Assembly (NCBI GenBank): GCA_964230805.1
Contig: CAXRIA010000002.1
Coordinates: forward strand, 1 to 64,000
Direction of reading: 5' to 3'
Length of the DNA: 64,000 bases
Source: Flavicella sp964230805
GTDB lineage: Bacteria; Bacteroidota; Bacteroidia; Flavobacteriales; Flavobacteriaceae
Shown here one piece after another: positions 16,671 through 25,476 of this stretch. Every line of letters begins with the position of its first letter. Positions within the stretch are counted from its first letter, which is position 1. Below the pieces are notes generated by a model that was not told the origin of the DNA, ran no database searches, and worked only from the letters and a program-made list of their open reading frames with translations. Position numbers and translations under genes: made by a program.

Positions 16671-17249
16671 CTACTCCTCAGCATTTGAATGTTTAAAAAC
16701 TCGACGACTCCAAACTCCGTGCAGTTTAAAAAACAAAAAACCAAGCCCTCCTCCAACGGTAGCCCCCGTTAAAATATCTATGGGGAAATGCACTCCCAAG
16801 TAAATCCTACTGTAAGCGAAAAACAGTGGAAAAATCACAAAAAATGTAATGTACTTTGTATATGGTTTTAATAAAGAAATCACAAACACCGTAACCATCG
16901 TAGAAGTTGTGGCGTGCCCAGAAATAAAACTGTAGTTCGGAGAATTGTGCAAACGTCTGATCTGATGTTGAATAATTGGGTCGTTGTTTGGCCTCAGCCT
17001 TTTAAATATCACACGAATTAAATTTGTAAACTGGTCTGAAAAAGTGATAAAAAGAGCCAATAAAAACAGTGTAAACAGTGTTTTTTTCCAACCTAAAAAT
17101 CGAAACATGAGATACATCACCACCAAATACACAGGAGTCCAACAAAATTTATCCGTGATCACAAACCAAAAATCATCCCATGTTTCTGAACCTAGATTGT
17201 TCAGAAACACCAATAGCTGCTTGTCTAAGGCTATTATTTTTTCAAACAT
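16671..17249 (-). CDS. PAP2-family membrane phosphatase
   Basis: A 192-residue inner-membrane acid phosphatase of the PAP2 superfamily, acting on lipid phosphates such as undecaprenyl or phosphatidylglycerol phosphate. All three catalytic motifs are present: KRLRPN near residue 82, SFISGHATTS near 107, and SRIYLGVHFPIDIL near 147 with the nucleophilic His. There are about five hydrophobic helices. It is the last gene of a five-gene minus-strand cluster and begins directly after the stop of the cyclophilin/FKBP gene, so it is co-translated or co-transcribed. Substrate is inference. Confidence 0.9.
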   Translation of the reverse strand: MFEKIIALDKQLLVFLNNLGSETWDDFWFVITDKFCWTPVYLVVMYLMFRFLGWKKTLFTLFLLALFITFSDQFTNLIRVIFKRLRPNNDPIIQHQIRRLHNSPNYSFISGHATTSTMVTVFVISLLKPYTKYITFFVIFPLFFAYSRIYLGVHFPIDILTGATVGGGLGFLFFKLHGVWSRRVFKHSNAEE

Positions 17250-18290
17250 TTATTTTTCTATTTTTATAATTTCAACATCAAATATCAAACTTGCTTTGGC
17301 GGGTATCGGACCATAACCACGCTTTCCATAGGCGAGCTGATAAGGAATAAAAAGTCGCGCTTTGCCTTCTTCTTCTATTTCCTGAACTCCTTGTGTCCAG
17401 CCCTCTATCACTCGATCTACACCAACTGTAAAATCTAAGGTTTGATCTCTTTCATAAGAACTATCAAGCACCTCACCATTGGAAAAATAACCCACATAAT
17501 GCACCTTTATTTTGTCTCCATTCGTTGGCTTTCTTCCATTGCCTTCTCGAAGTGACAAAATTTTCAAACCCGATGGCGACAAAACGGCTTCGGATTCTTT
17601 CATCTTTTCAGAAAATACAATGCTATCTTTTACATACAATTGCTTTTTCAAAACGGCTTCTTTCTTCAAGGCCTCAAGTGACTCGGTAAAAACCTTGGCG
17701 GCATCGTAGGTTTTGAATGCCTTTCCTCGTCTTTTAATCCGAATCCTATTGATGAGGTCTCCTTGTTGAATGGAATCAACTACGGAAAGCCCATCGACCA
17801 CCTCACCAAAAACAGTGTGCTTTCCATCGAGCCATGGCGTGGATTTGTGGGTAATAAAAAATTGGCTTCCATTTGTATTAGGACCCGAATTCGCCATTGA
17901 AAGCATTCCTTTTTTCGAATGACTGTGTAACAATTCTCCTTCCTGATTTTTAGGAAATTCATCAGCGAATTTATACCCCGGATCCCCTGTGCCGTTTCTT
18001 AAAATATCACCTCCTTGAATCATAAAATCTGAAATGACACGATGGAAAGGAAGCCCATCATAAAATTTCTTCCCTCTTAAAGAATCTGCCACAAGCAAGC
18101 TGGTTCCCTCTGCTAGAGAAACAAAATTAGCGACTGTCAACGGTGTATCTTCGGGATAAAGTTTTACAATTATTTCACCTTTATCTGTAGCAACTTCTGC
18201 ATAGATTCCATCCGATAAGTGCGTTTGTTTGCTTTTACATGATGTCAGAATCAATAAAAAGAAAACAACAAATCCTCCTATTTTTTTCAT
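17250..18290 (-). CDS. cyclophilin-FKBP fusion lipoprotein (double peptidyl-prolyl isomerase)
   Basis: A 346-residue exported PPIase with two unrelated catalytic domains. A lipobox (LTSC, Cys18) marks it as a membrane-anchored lipoprotein. Residues about 27-190 are cyclophilin-type (FHRVISDFMIQGGD, then GPNTNGSQFFITH and LDGKHTVFGEVVDG). A helical linker with KKEAVLKKQL leads to an FKBP domain at about 245-346 (VHYVGYFSNGEVLDSSYER, VIEGWTQGVQ, YGKRGYGPIPAKASLIFDVE). Both halves look intact. It overlaps the preceding FKBP gene by one base (TAATG) and is followed without gap by the PAP2 gene. Role: folding of periplasmic or outer-membrane proteins, by inference from the family. Confidence 0.9.
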   Translation of the reverse strand: MKKIGGFVVFFLLILTSCKSKQTHLSDGIYAEVATDKGEIIVKLYPEDTPLTVANFVSLAEGTSLLVADSLRGKKFYDGLPFHRVISDFMIQGGDILRNGTGDPGYKFADEFPKNQEGELLHSHSKKGMLSMANSGPNTNGSQFFITHKSTPWLDGKHTVFGEVVDGLSVVDSIQQGDLINRIRIKRRGKAFKTYDAAKVFTESLEALKKEAVLKKQLYVKDSIVFSEKMKESEAVLSPSGLKILSLREGNGRKPTNGDKIKVHYVGYFSNGEVLDSSYERDQTLDFTVGVDRVIEGWTQGVQEIEEEGKARLFIPYQLAYGKRGYGPIPAKASLIFDVEIIKIEK

Positions 18291-19303
18291 TACTTATTGA
18301 TCGATATCAATTCTACTTCAAAAATCAAAGGCATGAAAGGTTTGATGGGTCCTTTACCCCCTCCAGGCGCATTGGCTCCATAAGCCAAATCTTGTGGTAT
18401 AAAGAACTTAAATTTCGCACCCTCTCCCATTAACTGAAGTCCTTCTGTCCATCCCTTGATTACCTGATTTAACCCAAAAGAAGCCGGCGTTTTTCTATCG
18501 ACAGAGCTGTCAAAAACAGTTCCATCAGGTGTGATTCCGTGGTAATGTACAGTAACCTTGTCTGTTGCCGAAGGTTTTTTCGACGCATCCCCCTCTTGTA
18601 ATACAAGGTACTGCAAACCTGAATCGGTGGTAATTACCCCATCCTTCTCTTGGTTTTCTTTTAAAAACTGAATGCCATCTGCTTTGACTTGAGCAAACTC
18701 TTCTTCCGTCTTTTTAGCAGCTTCTTCTCTTCTTTTTTTCATGGCCTCTTGTTGTTTTTTCATGAAAAAAGTACGCAAAATATCGTCCAAATCTTTTACC
18801 GTTAAAAGGCTATTTACAGTGTCTGAAAGTTCTTTATAACCTTGTAAAAACAAGGCATTATTAACTTCCTCAAAATTTGGCTTCATTTTTAGAGCCATGT
18901 TCAAACCTAAGGCATAGCTCACAGAATCGGCTTCACTCAACAAGTTGGTCGTTGTATTGCCATTTGTAAGCAGTTCTTCCTCTTTCGAAGTGGTGTCTTT
19001 GGCTCGTGCCATAGCTTCTTCTTGCTTTTTCCGAAAATAAGTATTCAAAACATTGTTCAAATCCTTAATGCTTAGCTTGGTCTTACTCGTATCTTCTGCA
19101 TGTTCATAACCTTCTATAAAAGCGGCATTATTTGCTTCTTTAAAATTGATCTTAACCTTGTTGGCCATATCCAACCCCAATGCATAACTTACACTGTCAA
19201 CCTCCGTAGTCAATTTTGTGTGTCTTTTGGGGTTTCCGCAAGAACTCAAAACAAGAAAGATGGTTGCCAAACTAATACTCGTGATACCTTTCATTTTCAT
19301 CAT
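18290..19303 (-). CDS. FKBP-type PPIase lipoprotein with duplicated N-terminal domain
   Basis: A 337-residue lipoprotein (lipobox Cys22 in LSSC) of the FkpA/Mip type. A C-terminal FKBP domain (about 225-337; VHYHGITPDGTVFDSSVDR, VIKGWTEGLQ, and a PLIFEVELISI end) is preceded by the helical dimerisation domain of such proteins. That domain occurs twice. Residues about 33-103 and 124-193 are clear copies, both with a DSVSYALGL core, an F.EA/VNNA.F..GY helix, a KDLNN/KDLDD segment and KKQ(E/Q)EAM. Such duplication would double the dimerisation arm. Role in periplasmic folding is known for the family. Start choice: the first of closely spaced ATGs at 19303; 19300 or 19294 are possible. Confidence 0.9.
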   Translation of the reverse strand: MMKMKGITSISLATIFLVLSSCGNPKRHTKLTTEVDSVSYALGLDMANKVKINFKEANNAAFIEGYEHAEDTSKTKLSIKDLNNVLNTYFRKKQEEAMARAKDTTSKEEELLTNGNTTTNLLSEADSVSYALGLNMALKMKPNFEEVNNALFLQGYKELSDTVNSLLTVKDLDDILRTFFMKKQQEAMKKRREEAAKKTEEEFAQVKADGIQFLKENQEKDGVITTDSGLQYLVLQEGDASKKPSATDKVTVHYHGITPDGTVFDSSVDRKTPASFGLNQVIKGWTEGLQLMGEGAKFKFFIPQDLAYGANAPGGGKGPIKPFMPLIFEVELISINK

Positions 19304-19304
19304 T

Positions 19305-19841
19305 TTAATTTATTATTTTAGTTAATTTTATTTTCGTCACTATCGGTTCATTGCTGCCAACGCGCCCGTTTTTGTCACCTGTAGATCGGTAGGCCATAAA
19401 AGAAGGCAAAACAAATAGAATCTCTTCCCCTTCTTTCATCAATTTTATTCCTTCTCGAACCCCTTTCATCACGTATTCTTGATCAACCACATAATTCTGG
19501 ACTCCCAATTCCTCCGCAGCGTATAACAACGCTCCGTTCAAGGAAAAAATAGCTTGTTCAAAAGTGACCTTGTCACCTTTCTTCACAAGCCTTCCACCTT
19601 CCTTTTTATGCAAATACCGATACCAAAATCCTTTTTGTGAATTTTGATACTTCTGCAAACTATCGTTCTTGATAAATTTTTGAATCCGTGCATTTTCGCG
19701 AGACACTAATTGGCTGTGTAATTCAATCGCCTCATTTATTTTTTCTGAAGACACAGGAGATTTTGGTCTTCGTCCCTCCTGCTCTGAACAGGCGTTGATC
19801 ACAAAAACAAATCCAAAAAGAAGCCAATACTTAATTTTCAT
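19305..19841 (-). CDS. gldI: gliding motility-associated FKBP lipoprotein GldI
   Basis: A 178-residue lipoprotein (lipobox with Cys18, INAC) with one FKBP-like domain at about 70-178 (KGDKVTFEQAIFSLNGALLY, a VMKGVREGIKLMKEGEE segment, and SFMAYRSTGDKNGRVGSNEPI near the end). GldI in Flavobacterium johnsoniae is required for gliding and belongs to the type IX secretion/gliding set; it probably helps fold motility or secretion parts. It lies between nrnA and a second FKBP gene with a one-base gap, and its start overlaps the nrnA stop by 11 nt. Its presence, with T9SS cargo at 9.4-12.2 kb, marks the organism as gliding-type Bacteroidota. Confidence 0.85.
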   Translation of the reverse strand: MKIKYWLLFGFVFVINACSEQEGRRPKSPVSSEKINEAIELHSQLVSRENARIQKFIKNDSLQKYQNSQKGFWYRYLHKKEGGRLVKKGDKVTFEQAIFSLNGALLYAAEELGVQNYVVDQEYVMKGVREGIKLMKEGEEILFVLPSFMAYRSTGDKNGRVGSNEPIVTKIKLTKIIN

Positions 19842-20862
19842 ACGATTTTTCTATAGCTCCTTTATAACCTGGCAACAAATCAACAAATTTCTGGACCGTT
19901 TCCGCCATAGATCCGTTGGACCTTCCACCGGCAGCATTGTTATGTCCTCCTCCATCAAAATACTTTCTGGCAAATTGATTCACAGAAAAGCTTCCTTTTG
20001 AACGAAAAGAAATTTTGATAATTTTTTGTTCTGTATCTTCTATAAAAATGGCTGCCAAATGAATCCCCTTGAGAGAAAGGCCGTAATTTACAAAACCTTC
20101 CGTATCACCTTTTTGGTACTCAAATTGATTCAAGTCTTCTTGAGTAAGGGTGATGTAGGCGGTGTGAAACTCTTTTTCTACTCTGAGATTGTTCATCGCA
20201 ACTCCTAAAAGTTGCAAACGACTGTGAGAATTTGTGTTGTACACTTTGTCATGAATCATTGAATTCTCCGCTCCTTTATCGATCAAATTACCAATAATTT
20301 TGTGCGTGGTACTCGTTGTGGAAGGAAAACGAAATGAACCTGTATCTGTCATGATCCCCGTGTAAATACAGGTAGCCATTTTCGAACACATCATATCTAA
20401 ATCTCCCATCATTTCGATAAAATTGTAAACCATTTGACAAGTAGAACAAATGGAGGTATCGGAATAAATGTAAGGGGAAATAGGCTCTGGTTGTTGATGA
20501 TGGTCTATCATCACAACGGTTCCTTCGTACGATTCTAGTGCTTTTTGCATGTCTTCGCCTACCCGATGAAAAGCATTAAAATCCAAAACAAACAGAAGGC
20601 TTGAATTATCCATTACTTTTTTGGACTGACTGTTTTGTTTGTCATAACGATACGCCGTATCTGCCCCAGGCAACCAGCGCAAAAAGTCAGGAATATCGTT
20701 CGGCAATACAGTCTGCGCACGATGTCCCTTTGCGGTGAGATAATGTTGCATCGCCAAAGCGGAACCCATCGCATCTCCATCGGGATTTCTATGTGCCACC
20801 AAAACAATATTCTTAGGAGTCCCTAACAATTTTTTAATTTCATTTATTTTAGCTACGTCCAT
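19831..20862 (-). CDS. nrnA: bifunctional oligoribonuclease/PAP phosphatase (DHH family)
   Basis: A 343-residue DHH/DHHA1 phosphoesterase that degrades nano-RNA and dephosphorylates 3'-phosphoadenosine 5'-phosphate in related bacteria. Motifs seen: VAHRNPDGDAMGSALA near 23-38 (metal ligands), VLDFNAFHRVG near 100, MIDHHQQPEP near 125 (the DHH signature), and the C-terminal GGGHNNAAGG. Start is the ATG at 20860-20862. The ATG at 20880 would lie across the TATATTCG -7 box at 20869-20876 and adds residues unlike the family. First gene of a five-gene operon with gldI, two PPIases and PAP2; divergent from ndk. Confidence 0.9.
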   Translation of the reverse strand: MDVAKINEIKKLLGTPKNIVLVAHRNPDGDAMGSALAMQHYLTAKGHRAQTVLPNDIPDFLRWLPGADTAYRYDKQNSQSKKVMDNSSLLFVLDFNAFHRVGEDMQKALESYEGTVVMIDHHQQPEPISPYIYSDTSICSTCQMVYNFIEMMGDLDMMCSKMATCIYTGIMTDTGSFRFPSTTSTTHKIIGNLIDKGAENSMIHDKVYNTNSHSRLQLLGVAMNNLRVEKEFHTAYITLTQEDLNQFEYQKGDTEGFVNYGLSLKGIHLAAIFIEDTEQKIIKISFRSKGSFSVNQFARKYFDGGGHNNAAGGRSNGSMAETVQKFVDLLPGYKGAIEKSYEN

Positions 20863-20868
20863 AAGGTG

Positions 20869-20876
20869 CGAATATA
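20869..20876 (-). promoter_or_regulatory. -7 promoter box of the nrnA-gldI operon
   Basis: TATATTCG on the minus strand, one mismatch to TAnnTTTG, ending 6 nt before the nrnA ATG; suggests a near-leaderless transcript. No TTG at -33. Confidence 0.35.
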
Positions 20877-20960
20877 CCATTTATCTATGAAAAATTCTGT
20901 TTAATTAAATGTTAAAACACAGCCAGTCCATTTTATCAAAAACTCTCCGATCAAACAAAG

Positions 20961-20988
20961 TTGTCTTTGTTTAAAAAAAGTATCTTTA
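20961..20988 (+). promoter_or_regulatory. promoter of ndk
   Basis: TTG at 20961-20963, a 17-nt spacer and TATCTTTA at 20981-20988 fit the Bacteroidota promoter; the ATG is 22 nt further at 21011. Confidence 0.55.
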
Positions 20989-21010
20989 CAAAAAAATTAT
21001 ACGGAAAGTA

Positions 21011-21436
21011 ATGACAACAAACAGAACCTTCACAATGATCAAACCCGATGCGGTTCAAAATGGATATATCGGACCTATCATCGAAAAAATAAACGCTTCT
21101 GGCTTTAAAATTATTGCCCTCAAACTGACAAAATTAACTTTGGAAGATGCGGAAAGGTTTTACAGTATTCACAAAGGAAAACCTTTTTTCACAAGATTGA
21201 TAACGTTTATGTCAAGCGGTCCGATCGTTGCTGCCGTGCTAGAAAAAGAAAATGCTGTTGAAGATTTCAGAGTACTCATTGGGGCTACAAATCCTGAGGA
21301 GGCTGCACAAGGAACACTCCGAAAGCTTTACGCGACATCTTTATCCTACAACGCCATTCATGGGGCAGATAGCGATGAAAATGCAGCCATTGAAAGTGCT
21401 TTTCACTTTTTACCCCATGAATTTTTGAGTTATTAG
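21011..21436 (+). CDS. ndk: nucleoside-diphosphate kinase
   Basis: A 141-residue Ndk, which transfers the gamma-phosphate of ATP to NDPs through a phosphohistidine. The protein starts TFTMIKPDAV, has the nucleotide loop and a TLRKLYA segment, and the active-site His in the NAIHGADS motif near 118. The length is standard. It has its own promoter (20961-20988) and stands opposite the nrnA operon. A perfect 12-bp palindrome TCTTTGCAAAGA lies at 21457-21468 behind it; its meaning is unknown. Confidence 0.97.
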   Translation: MTTNRTFTMIKPDAVQNGYIGPIIEKINASGFKIIALKLTKLTLEDAERFYSIHKGKPFFTRLITFMSSGPIVAAVLEKENAVEDFRVLIGATNPEEAAQGTLRKLYATSLSYNAIHGADSDENAAIESAFHFLPHEFLSY

Positions 21437-21501
21437 TATTCCCTTCGAAATTAAAATCTTTGCAAAGAAATGCAAACCATTTACTTCTTGGGCTTTTTGC
21501 C

Positions 21502-21509
21502 TAAATTTG
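21502..21509 (+). promoter_or_regulatory. -7 promoter box of the M1 peptidase gene
   Basis: TAAATTTG, an exact TAnnTTTG match, 31 nt before the ATG at 21541. No TTG with the right spacing. Confidence 0.4.
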
Positions 21510-21540
21510 TGGTTTTAAAGAAACTCTGATCAACGTAAAA

Positions 21541-23190
21541 ATGGCCTCTGTGAAAAGATTGTTTGTAAATTATTTTTACTATCTATTTGTTTTCTTGTCG
21601 CCTTACACACAACCCTCTTATGCACAAAAATACACAGAGCAAGATAGCATCAGAGGAAGCATCACCATGGAACGCATGTGGTGGAACCTATTGCACTACA
21701 ACTTACGTGTAGTGATTGATCCTGACAAAAAATTTATATCAGGATCCAATACGATTCGATACCAAGTCCTCTCGCCCAACCATGTGTTGCAAATCGACCT
21801 GCAACCACCGATGAAAATCACACAAGCGTCTTATCACGGAAAAAATGTAGAAATCCAGTCAAATGGAAATGCGCATTATGTGCAGGTATCCAAAAAACCT
21901 AAAGGTGTTATCGATAGTATTACTGTCTTTTTCGAAGGAACACCTCCAAAAAGTGAAAATCCACCATGGGACGCGGGTTTCACCTGGACAAAAGACAGCA
22001 AACAAAATCATTTCATTGCCACAAGTTGTCAAGGAGGGGGCGCGAGTACTTGGTGGCCAAACAAAGACCATATGTACGATGAGCCAGAGGAGGGTATTTT
22101 GGAAGCCTACACAGTTCCCGAAAACCTAATGGCCGTTGGCAACGGAAGACTGATAGATACAAAGCACGATACAATCTTAAAAACCAAAACATACCACTGG
22201 AGAGTAGAACAACCTATCAACAACTATGGCGTCAATGCAAACATTGGGAACTATGTGCAGTTTTCGGAGAAATTCCCCGGAGAAATCGGATATTTGGATT
22301 GTGATTATTTTGTCTTGCCCGAATCTTTGGCACAAGCCAAAACGCAGTTCAAACAGGTTTCAAAAACCTTGGAGGCATTCGAATTTTGGTTTGGCCCCTA
22401 TCCTTTTTATGAGGACAGTTACAAGCTTGTCCAAGTCCCCTATTTAGGTATGGAACACCAGAGCTCGGTAACCTATGGCAATCAATTCCAAAATGGCTAT
22501 TTAGGGTACGATCTAAGCAAAACCGGTTGGGGACTAAAATTTGATTACATTATTGTGCACGAAACCGCCCATGAATGGTTTGCCAATAGCATTACCAACA
22601 AAGACATTGCTGACATGTGGATTCACGAAAGCTTTGCCACCTATGCAGAAGGACTCTTTTTGGAACATCATTTTGGAAAACACGCTGCTGATGCCTACCT
22701 ACAAGGGTTGCAAAATGCTATTCAAAATGACAAACCTATTATCGGAGAATACAACGTCAACAAAGAAGGTTCCGGTGATATGTATTTCAAAGGGGCTAAC
22801 ATGCTTCACACCATTCGACAATTGGTAAATGATGATCCTACTTGGCGCACTGTTTTAAGAGATTTACACGCTACGTTTTTTCATCAAACCGTTACCACCA
22901 AACAAATCGAAAACTTTTTTATTAAAAAAACGCAACTTAATTTACAACCCGTATTTGATCAATATTTGAGAAGTACACATGTCCCTACTCTCGAAACACG
23001 TAGGAAGGAAAACCAATGGGAATACCGATGGAGCCATGTCATTCCCAATTTTTCAATGCCTTTGAAAATTTATCAAAATGGTAAAGAAAAATGGATTTCG
23101 CCAACGGGCCATTGGAAAAAAATGGAGATCGATTCCCTTAGCGAGCTTGAGATAGACCCGAACTTTTACATTGATTTTAATAAGCAATAG
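21541..23190 (+). CDS. exported M1-family metallopeptidase
   Basis: A 549-residue gluzincin aminopeptidase of the M1 family (aminopeptidase N-like). A signal peptide covers residues 1-28 (hydrophobic YFYYLFVFLSPY core, ends SYAQ). The N-terminal beta-domain includes the GMEHQSS exopeptidase loop near 303. The catalytic motif is H340-E-T-A-H344, with Glu363 exactly 18 residues further (IHESFATYAE), so the zinc site is complete. It is shorter than the classical M1 enzymes, lacking the large C-terminal helical domain. Probable role: trimming of extracytoplasmic peptides. It ends 7 nt from the convergent MFS gene. Confidence 0.9.
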   Translation: MASVKRLFVNYFYYLFVFLSPYTQPSYAQKYTEQDSIRGSITMERMWWNLLHYNLRVVIDPDKKFISGSNTIRYQVLSPNHVLQIDLQPPMKITQASYHGKNVEIQSNGNAHYVQVSKKPKGVIDSITVFFEGTPPKSENPPWDAGFTWTKDSKQNHFIATSCQGGGASTWWPNKDHMYDEPEEGILEAYTVPENLMAVGNGRLIDTKHDTILKTKTYHWRVEQPINNYGVNANIGNYVQFSEKFPGEIGYLDCDYFVLPESLAQAKTQFKQVSKTLEAFEFWFGPYPFYEDSYKLVQVPYLGMEHQSSVTYGNQFQNGYLGYDLSKTGWGLKFDYIIVHETAHEWFANSITNKDIADMWIHESFATYAEGLFLEHHFGKHAADAYLQGLQNAIQNDKPIIGEYNVNKEGSGDMYFKGANMLHTIRQLVNDDPTWRTVLRDLHATFFHQTVTTKQIENFFIKKTQLNLQPVFDQYLRSTHVPTLETRRKENQWEYRWSHVIPNFSMPLKIYQNGKEKWISPTGHWKKMEIDSLSELEIDPNFYIDFNKQ

Positions 23191-23197
23191 CGCTTCA

Positions 23198-24499
23198 TCA
23201 GGCCACGTATTTGGTTCTTTTTAAAAAGTTCAACACCACAAACCCTGCAAAGAAAAACAGTGCGAAAATAAGCACAGAAATCTTCATGGAACCTGTCAAA
23301 GCAATGGTCAGTCCCGAAATAAAAGTTCCCAATACAATCGCAACTTTTTCTGTGATCTCATAAAAACTAAAATACGTCGCTGTATCTCTTGTTTCTTCTG
23401 GAATTAATTTAGAATATGTGGATCTTGACAGGGACTGTATGGCACCCAAAACCAACCCCAAAAAGCCTCCCAAAGCATAAAATTGATAGGCCACATTCGG
23501 ATTGTTTTTATTCAGCATATAGGCGCCTACTGTAATCAAACCCCAACCAAATAAGATGATTTTTAAAGTTTTTATATTCCCGATAATCTTTGACAGCTTT
23601 GAAAAACCTGCAGCCCCAACAATGGCGATTAATTGAATCAGCAAAATCGTAATGATCAGTTTGTCTGTCTCCAACATCAATTCCTTATCCCCAAAAATGG
23701 AGGCGATCAGAATGATTGTTTGAACGCCAACACTGTAAAGAAAAAAAGCAACTAAAAACAATTTCAATTCTCCCAAATATTTTAATTCCTCTAAAACTTT
23801 CTTCAACTCTTTAAAACCTTTGAATAAAATATCTTTTTTTATTTTTTTTCGAACCCTTTTATTGGGTAAAAAATAAAACGTGTACTGAGCAAAACCAAAC
23901 CACCATATTCCGACCAACAAAAAGGACAATCGCGCGGGCAATGTTGCTTCTGAAATCCCAAAAAACTGAGGATTCATTTGTAAGAACAAACAAAACAACA
24001 ACAAAATTACAGATCCTAAGTATCCGTAAATAAATCCTTTCGCACTCACCCTGTCGTGGTCCTCAGGAAAAGCAACTTCTACCAAATAAGCATTGTAAAA
24101 AACCAAACTTCCCCAAAAGCCTATGCTTGCCAAAACCATAAAAGCAATTCCTAGTTCTATGTTTTCACCCGTAAAAAAATACAATGCAGCCACTGAAAAA
24201 GACCCCAAGCCACAAAAGAATTGCAAAAACCTTTTTTTGTTATGCAAATAATCTGCAATACTTGAAAGCATGGGTGATAGTAGCACAACCAAAAGAAAAG
24301 AAAAAGACAACGCATAACTGTAGAGGCTTGTGTTATTCATGTTCATACCCATAAAGGTTACCATAGAGTCGTTTCCTCCAGTAACGCTGTTGTAATAAAT
24401 CGGGAAAATAGCGGTTCCGATCACCAACGAATACACGGAATTTGCCCAATCGTAAAAAACCCAAGCGCCAATTAATTTTTTATCCCCTTTTTTCAACAT
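23198..24499 (-). CDS. MFS transporter of the UMF1/Atg22-like family
   Basis: A 433-residue inner-membrane carrier with about twelve hydrophobic segments. The start KLIGAWVFYDWANSVYSLVI and the later SRSTYSKLIPEETRDTATYFSFYEITEK stretch (given in parts: LSRSTYSKLIPEE, TATYFSFYEI) are typical of UMF1 MFS carriers related to fungal vacuole effluxer Atg22, which exports amino acids. The substrate here is unknown. The frame opens at 24520, but ATG 24499 gives the normal N-terminus. It is convergent with the M1 peptidase gene and lies 78 nt downstream of the M48 gene. Confidence 0.85.
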   Translation of the reverse strand: MLKKGDKKLIGAWVFYDWANSVYSLVIGTAIFPIYYNSVTGGNDSMVTFMGMNMNNTSLYSYALSFSFLLVVLLSPMLSSIADYLHNKKRFLQFFCGLGSFSVAALYFFTGENIELGIAFMVLASIGFWGSLVFYNAYLVEVAFPEDHDRVSAKGFIYGYLGSVILLLFCLFLQMNPQFFGISEATLPARLSFLLVGIWWFGFAQYTFYFLPNKRVRKKIKKDILFKGFKELKKVLEELKYLGELKLFLVAFFLYSVGVQTIILIASIFGDKELMLETDKLIITILLIQLIAIVGAAGFSKLSKIIGNIKTLKIILFGWGLITVGAYMLNKNNPNVAYQFYALGGFLGLVLGAIQSLSRSTYSKLIPEETRDTATYFSFYEITEKVAIVLGTFISGLTIALTGSMKISVLIFALFFFAGFVVLNFLKRTKYVA

Positions 24500-24577
24500 T
24501 TCTTTTCTATTTGCATGCACATGTCGCTTTCATTTCGCAGCGATGCATGTTCGTTCCTCTTTGTACCCATCCCATTG

Positions 24578-25372
24578 TCAACCGTATTTTTTAGCCAACC
24601 GTTTGGCTTCTGGTAAAAAAGCCTTCAAGGTTTCAATTCTTCTTTGGTTGGATGGATGCGTACTCAAGAATTCAGGTGTCTTACTTTTACCTAATTTACT
24701 CATTCGAATCCATACCTGAACCGCTTCCTCAGGATTGTAACCGGCCATAATCATAAAAACCATACCCAGCTTATCTGCTTCCGTCTCATGTCGTCGACTA
24801 AATTTTAACATCCCAGCCTTCGACCCTAGTCCATAAGCCATATTCCAAATTTGCTGTTCCCTCTCCTTCTTGTCTTTTGTACCATACGATACAGCAATTC
24901 CTCCCAATTGTTGCAATTGCGATGATGACATACGCTCTTGACCATGCTTGGCAAAGGCATGAGCAATTTCATGTCCCATAATTGCTGCAATGCCATCCCT
25001 ATTTTTCGCTACAGGAAGAATTCCTGTGTAAAAAACAACTTTCCCGCCTGGCATACACCACGCATTTAATTTTTCATCTTCAACCAAATTAAACTCCCAT
25101 TTGTACGTATCTGCTTCTTTGGTCATGTTGTTTGACCTCATAAAAAGATCAACGGCAGCCGCAATATTTTTACCTATTTGGTTCAATTCATCCGTTTTAT
25201 TTTTATCTTCGGAGAGCTTATTTTCCTTTATAAAGGCATCGTATTGTTGGAAACTCGTGGGTAAAACTTGGGCATCAGACACAAAATTCACTCTTTTCCT
25301 TCCCGTAATGGGCACCGTAGAACAACTTTGCAAAAGAAAGCATGTGAACAGCAGAAACACTATTTTTTTCAT
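24578..25372 (-). CDS. M48-family metallopeptidase, lipoprotein
   Basis: A 264-residue zinc protease (HtpX/BepA/LoiP-like M48 family). The N-terminus has a lipobox (LLQSCS, Cys near 17), then VPITGRKRVNF, a hallmark of Bacteroidota M48 lipoproteins. The active site is IMGHEIAHAFAKHG near 130-143, with the third zinc ligand in the RRHETEADKLGM stretch near 190. The C-terminal STHPSNQRRIETLKA motif is also typical. Such proteins monitor outer-membrane protein assembly. Start ATG 25370-25372; the frame's earlier ATG at 25396 would place a charged tail before the signal peptide. Confidence 0.9.
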   Translation of the reverse strand: MKKIVFLLFTCFLLQSCSTVPITGRKRVNFVSDAQVLPTSFQQYDAFIKENKLSEDKNKTDELNQIGKNIAAAVDLFMRSNNMTKEADTYKWEFNLVEDEKLNAWCMPGGKVVFYTGILPVAKNRDGIAAIMGHEIAHAFAKHGQERMSSSQLQQLGGIAVSYGTKDKKEREQQIWNMAYGLGSKAGMLKFSRRHETEADKLGMVFMIMAGYNPEEAVQVWIRMSKLGKSKTPEFLSTHPSNQRRIETLKAFLPEAKRLAKKYG

Positions 25373-25476
25373 ATTTTCATTTTTTTTACAACACAAATAT
25401 AAGATTTCAAAATTGACTTATTTTTATTAATTTCAATTTACGTAATCAATCAAAGACAAGAACGACCAATCAACAC

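Noticed and set aside
21457..21468. Palindrome TCTTTGCAAAGA behind ndk
   Set aside because: Twelve-base palindromes arise often by chance in AT-rich DNA; no partner site or regulator is evident.
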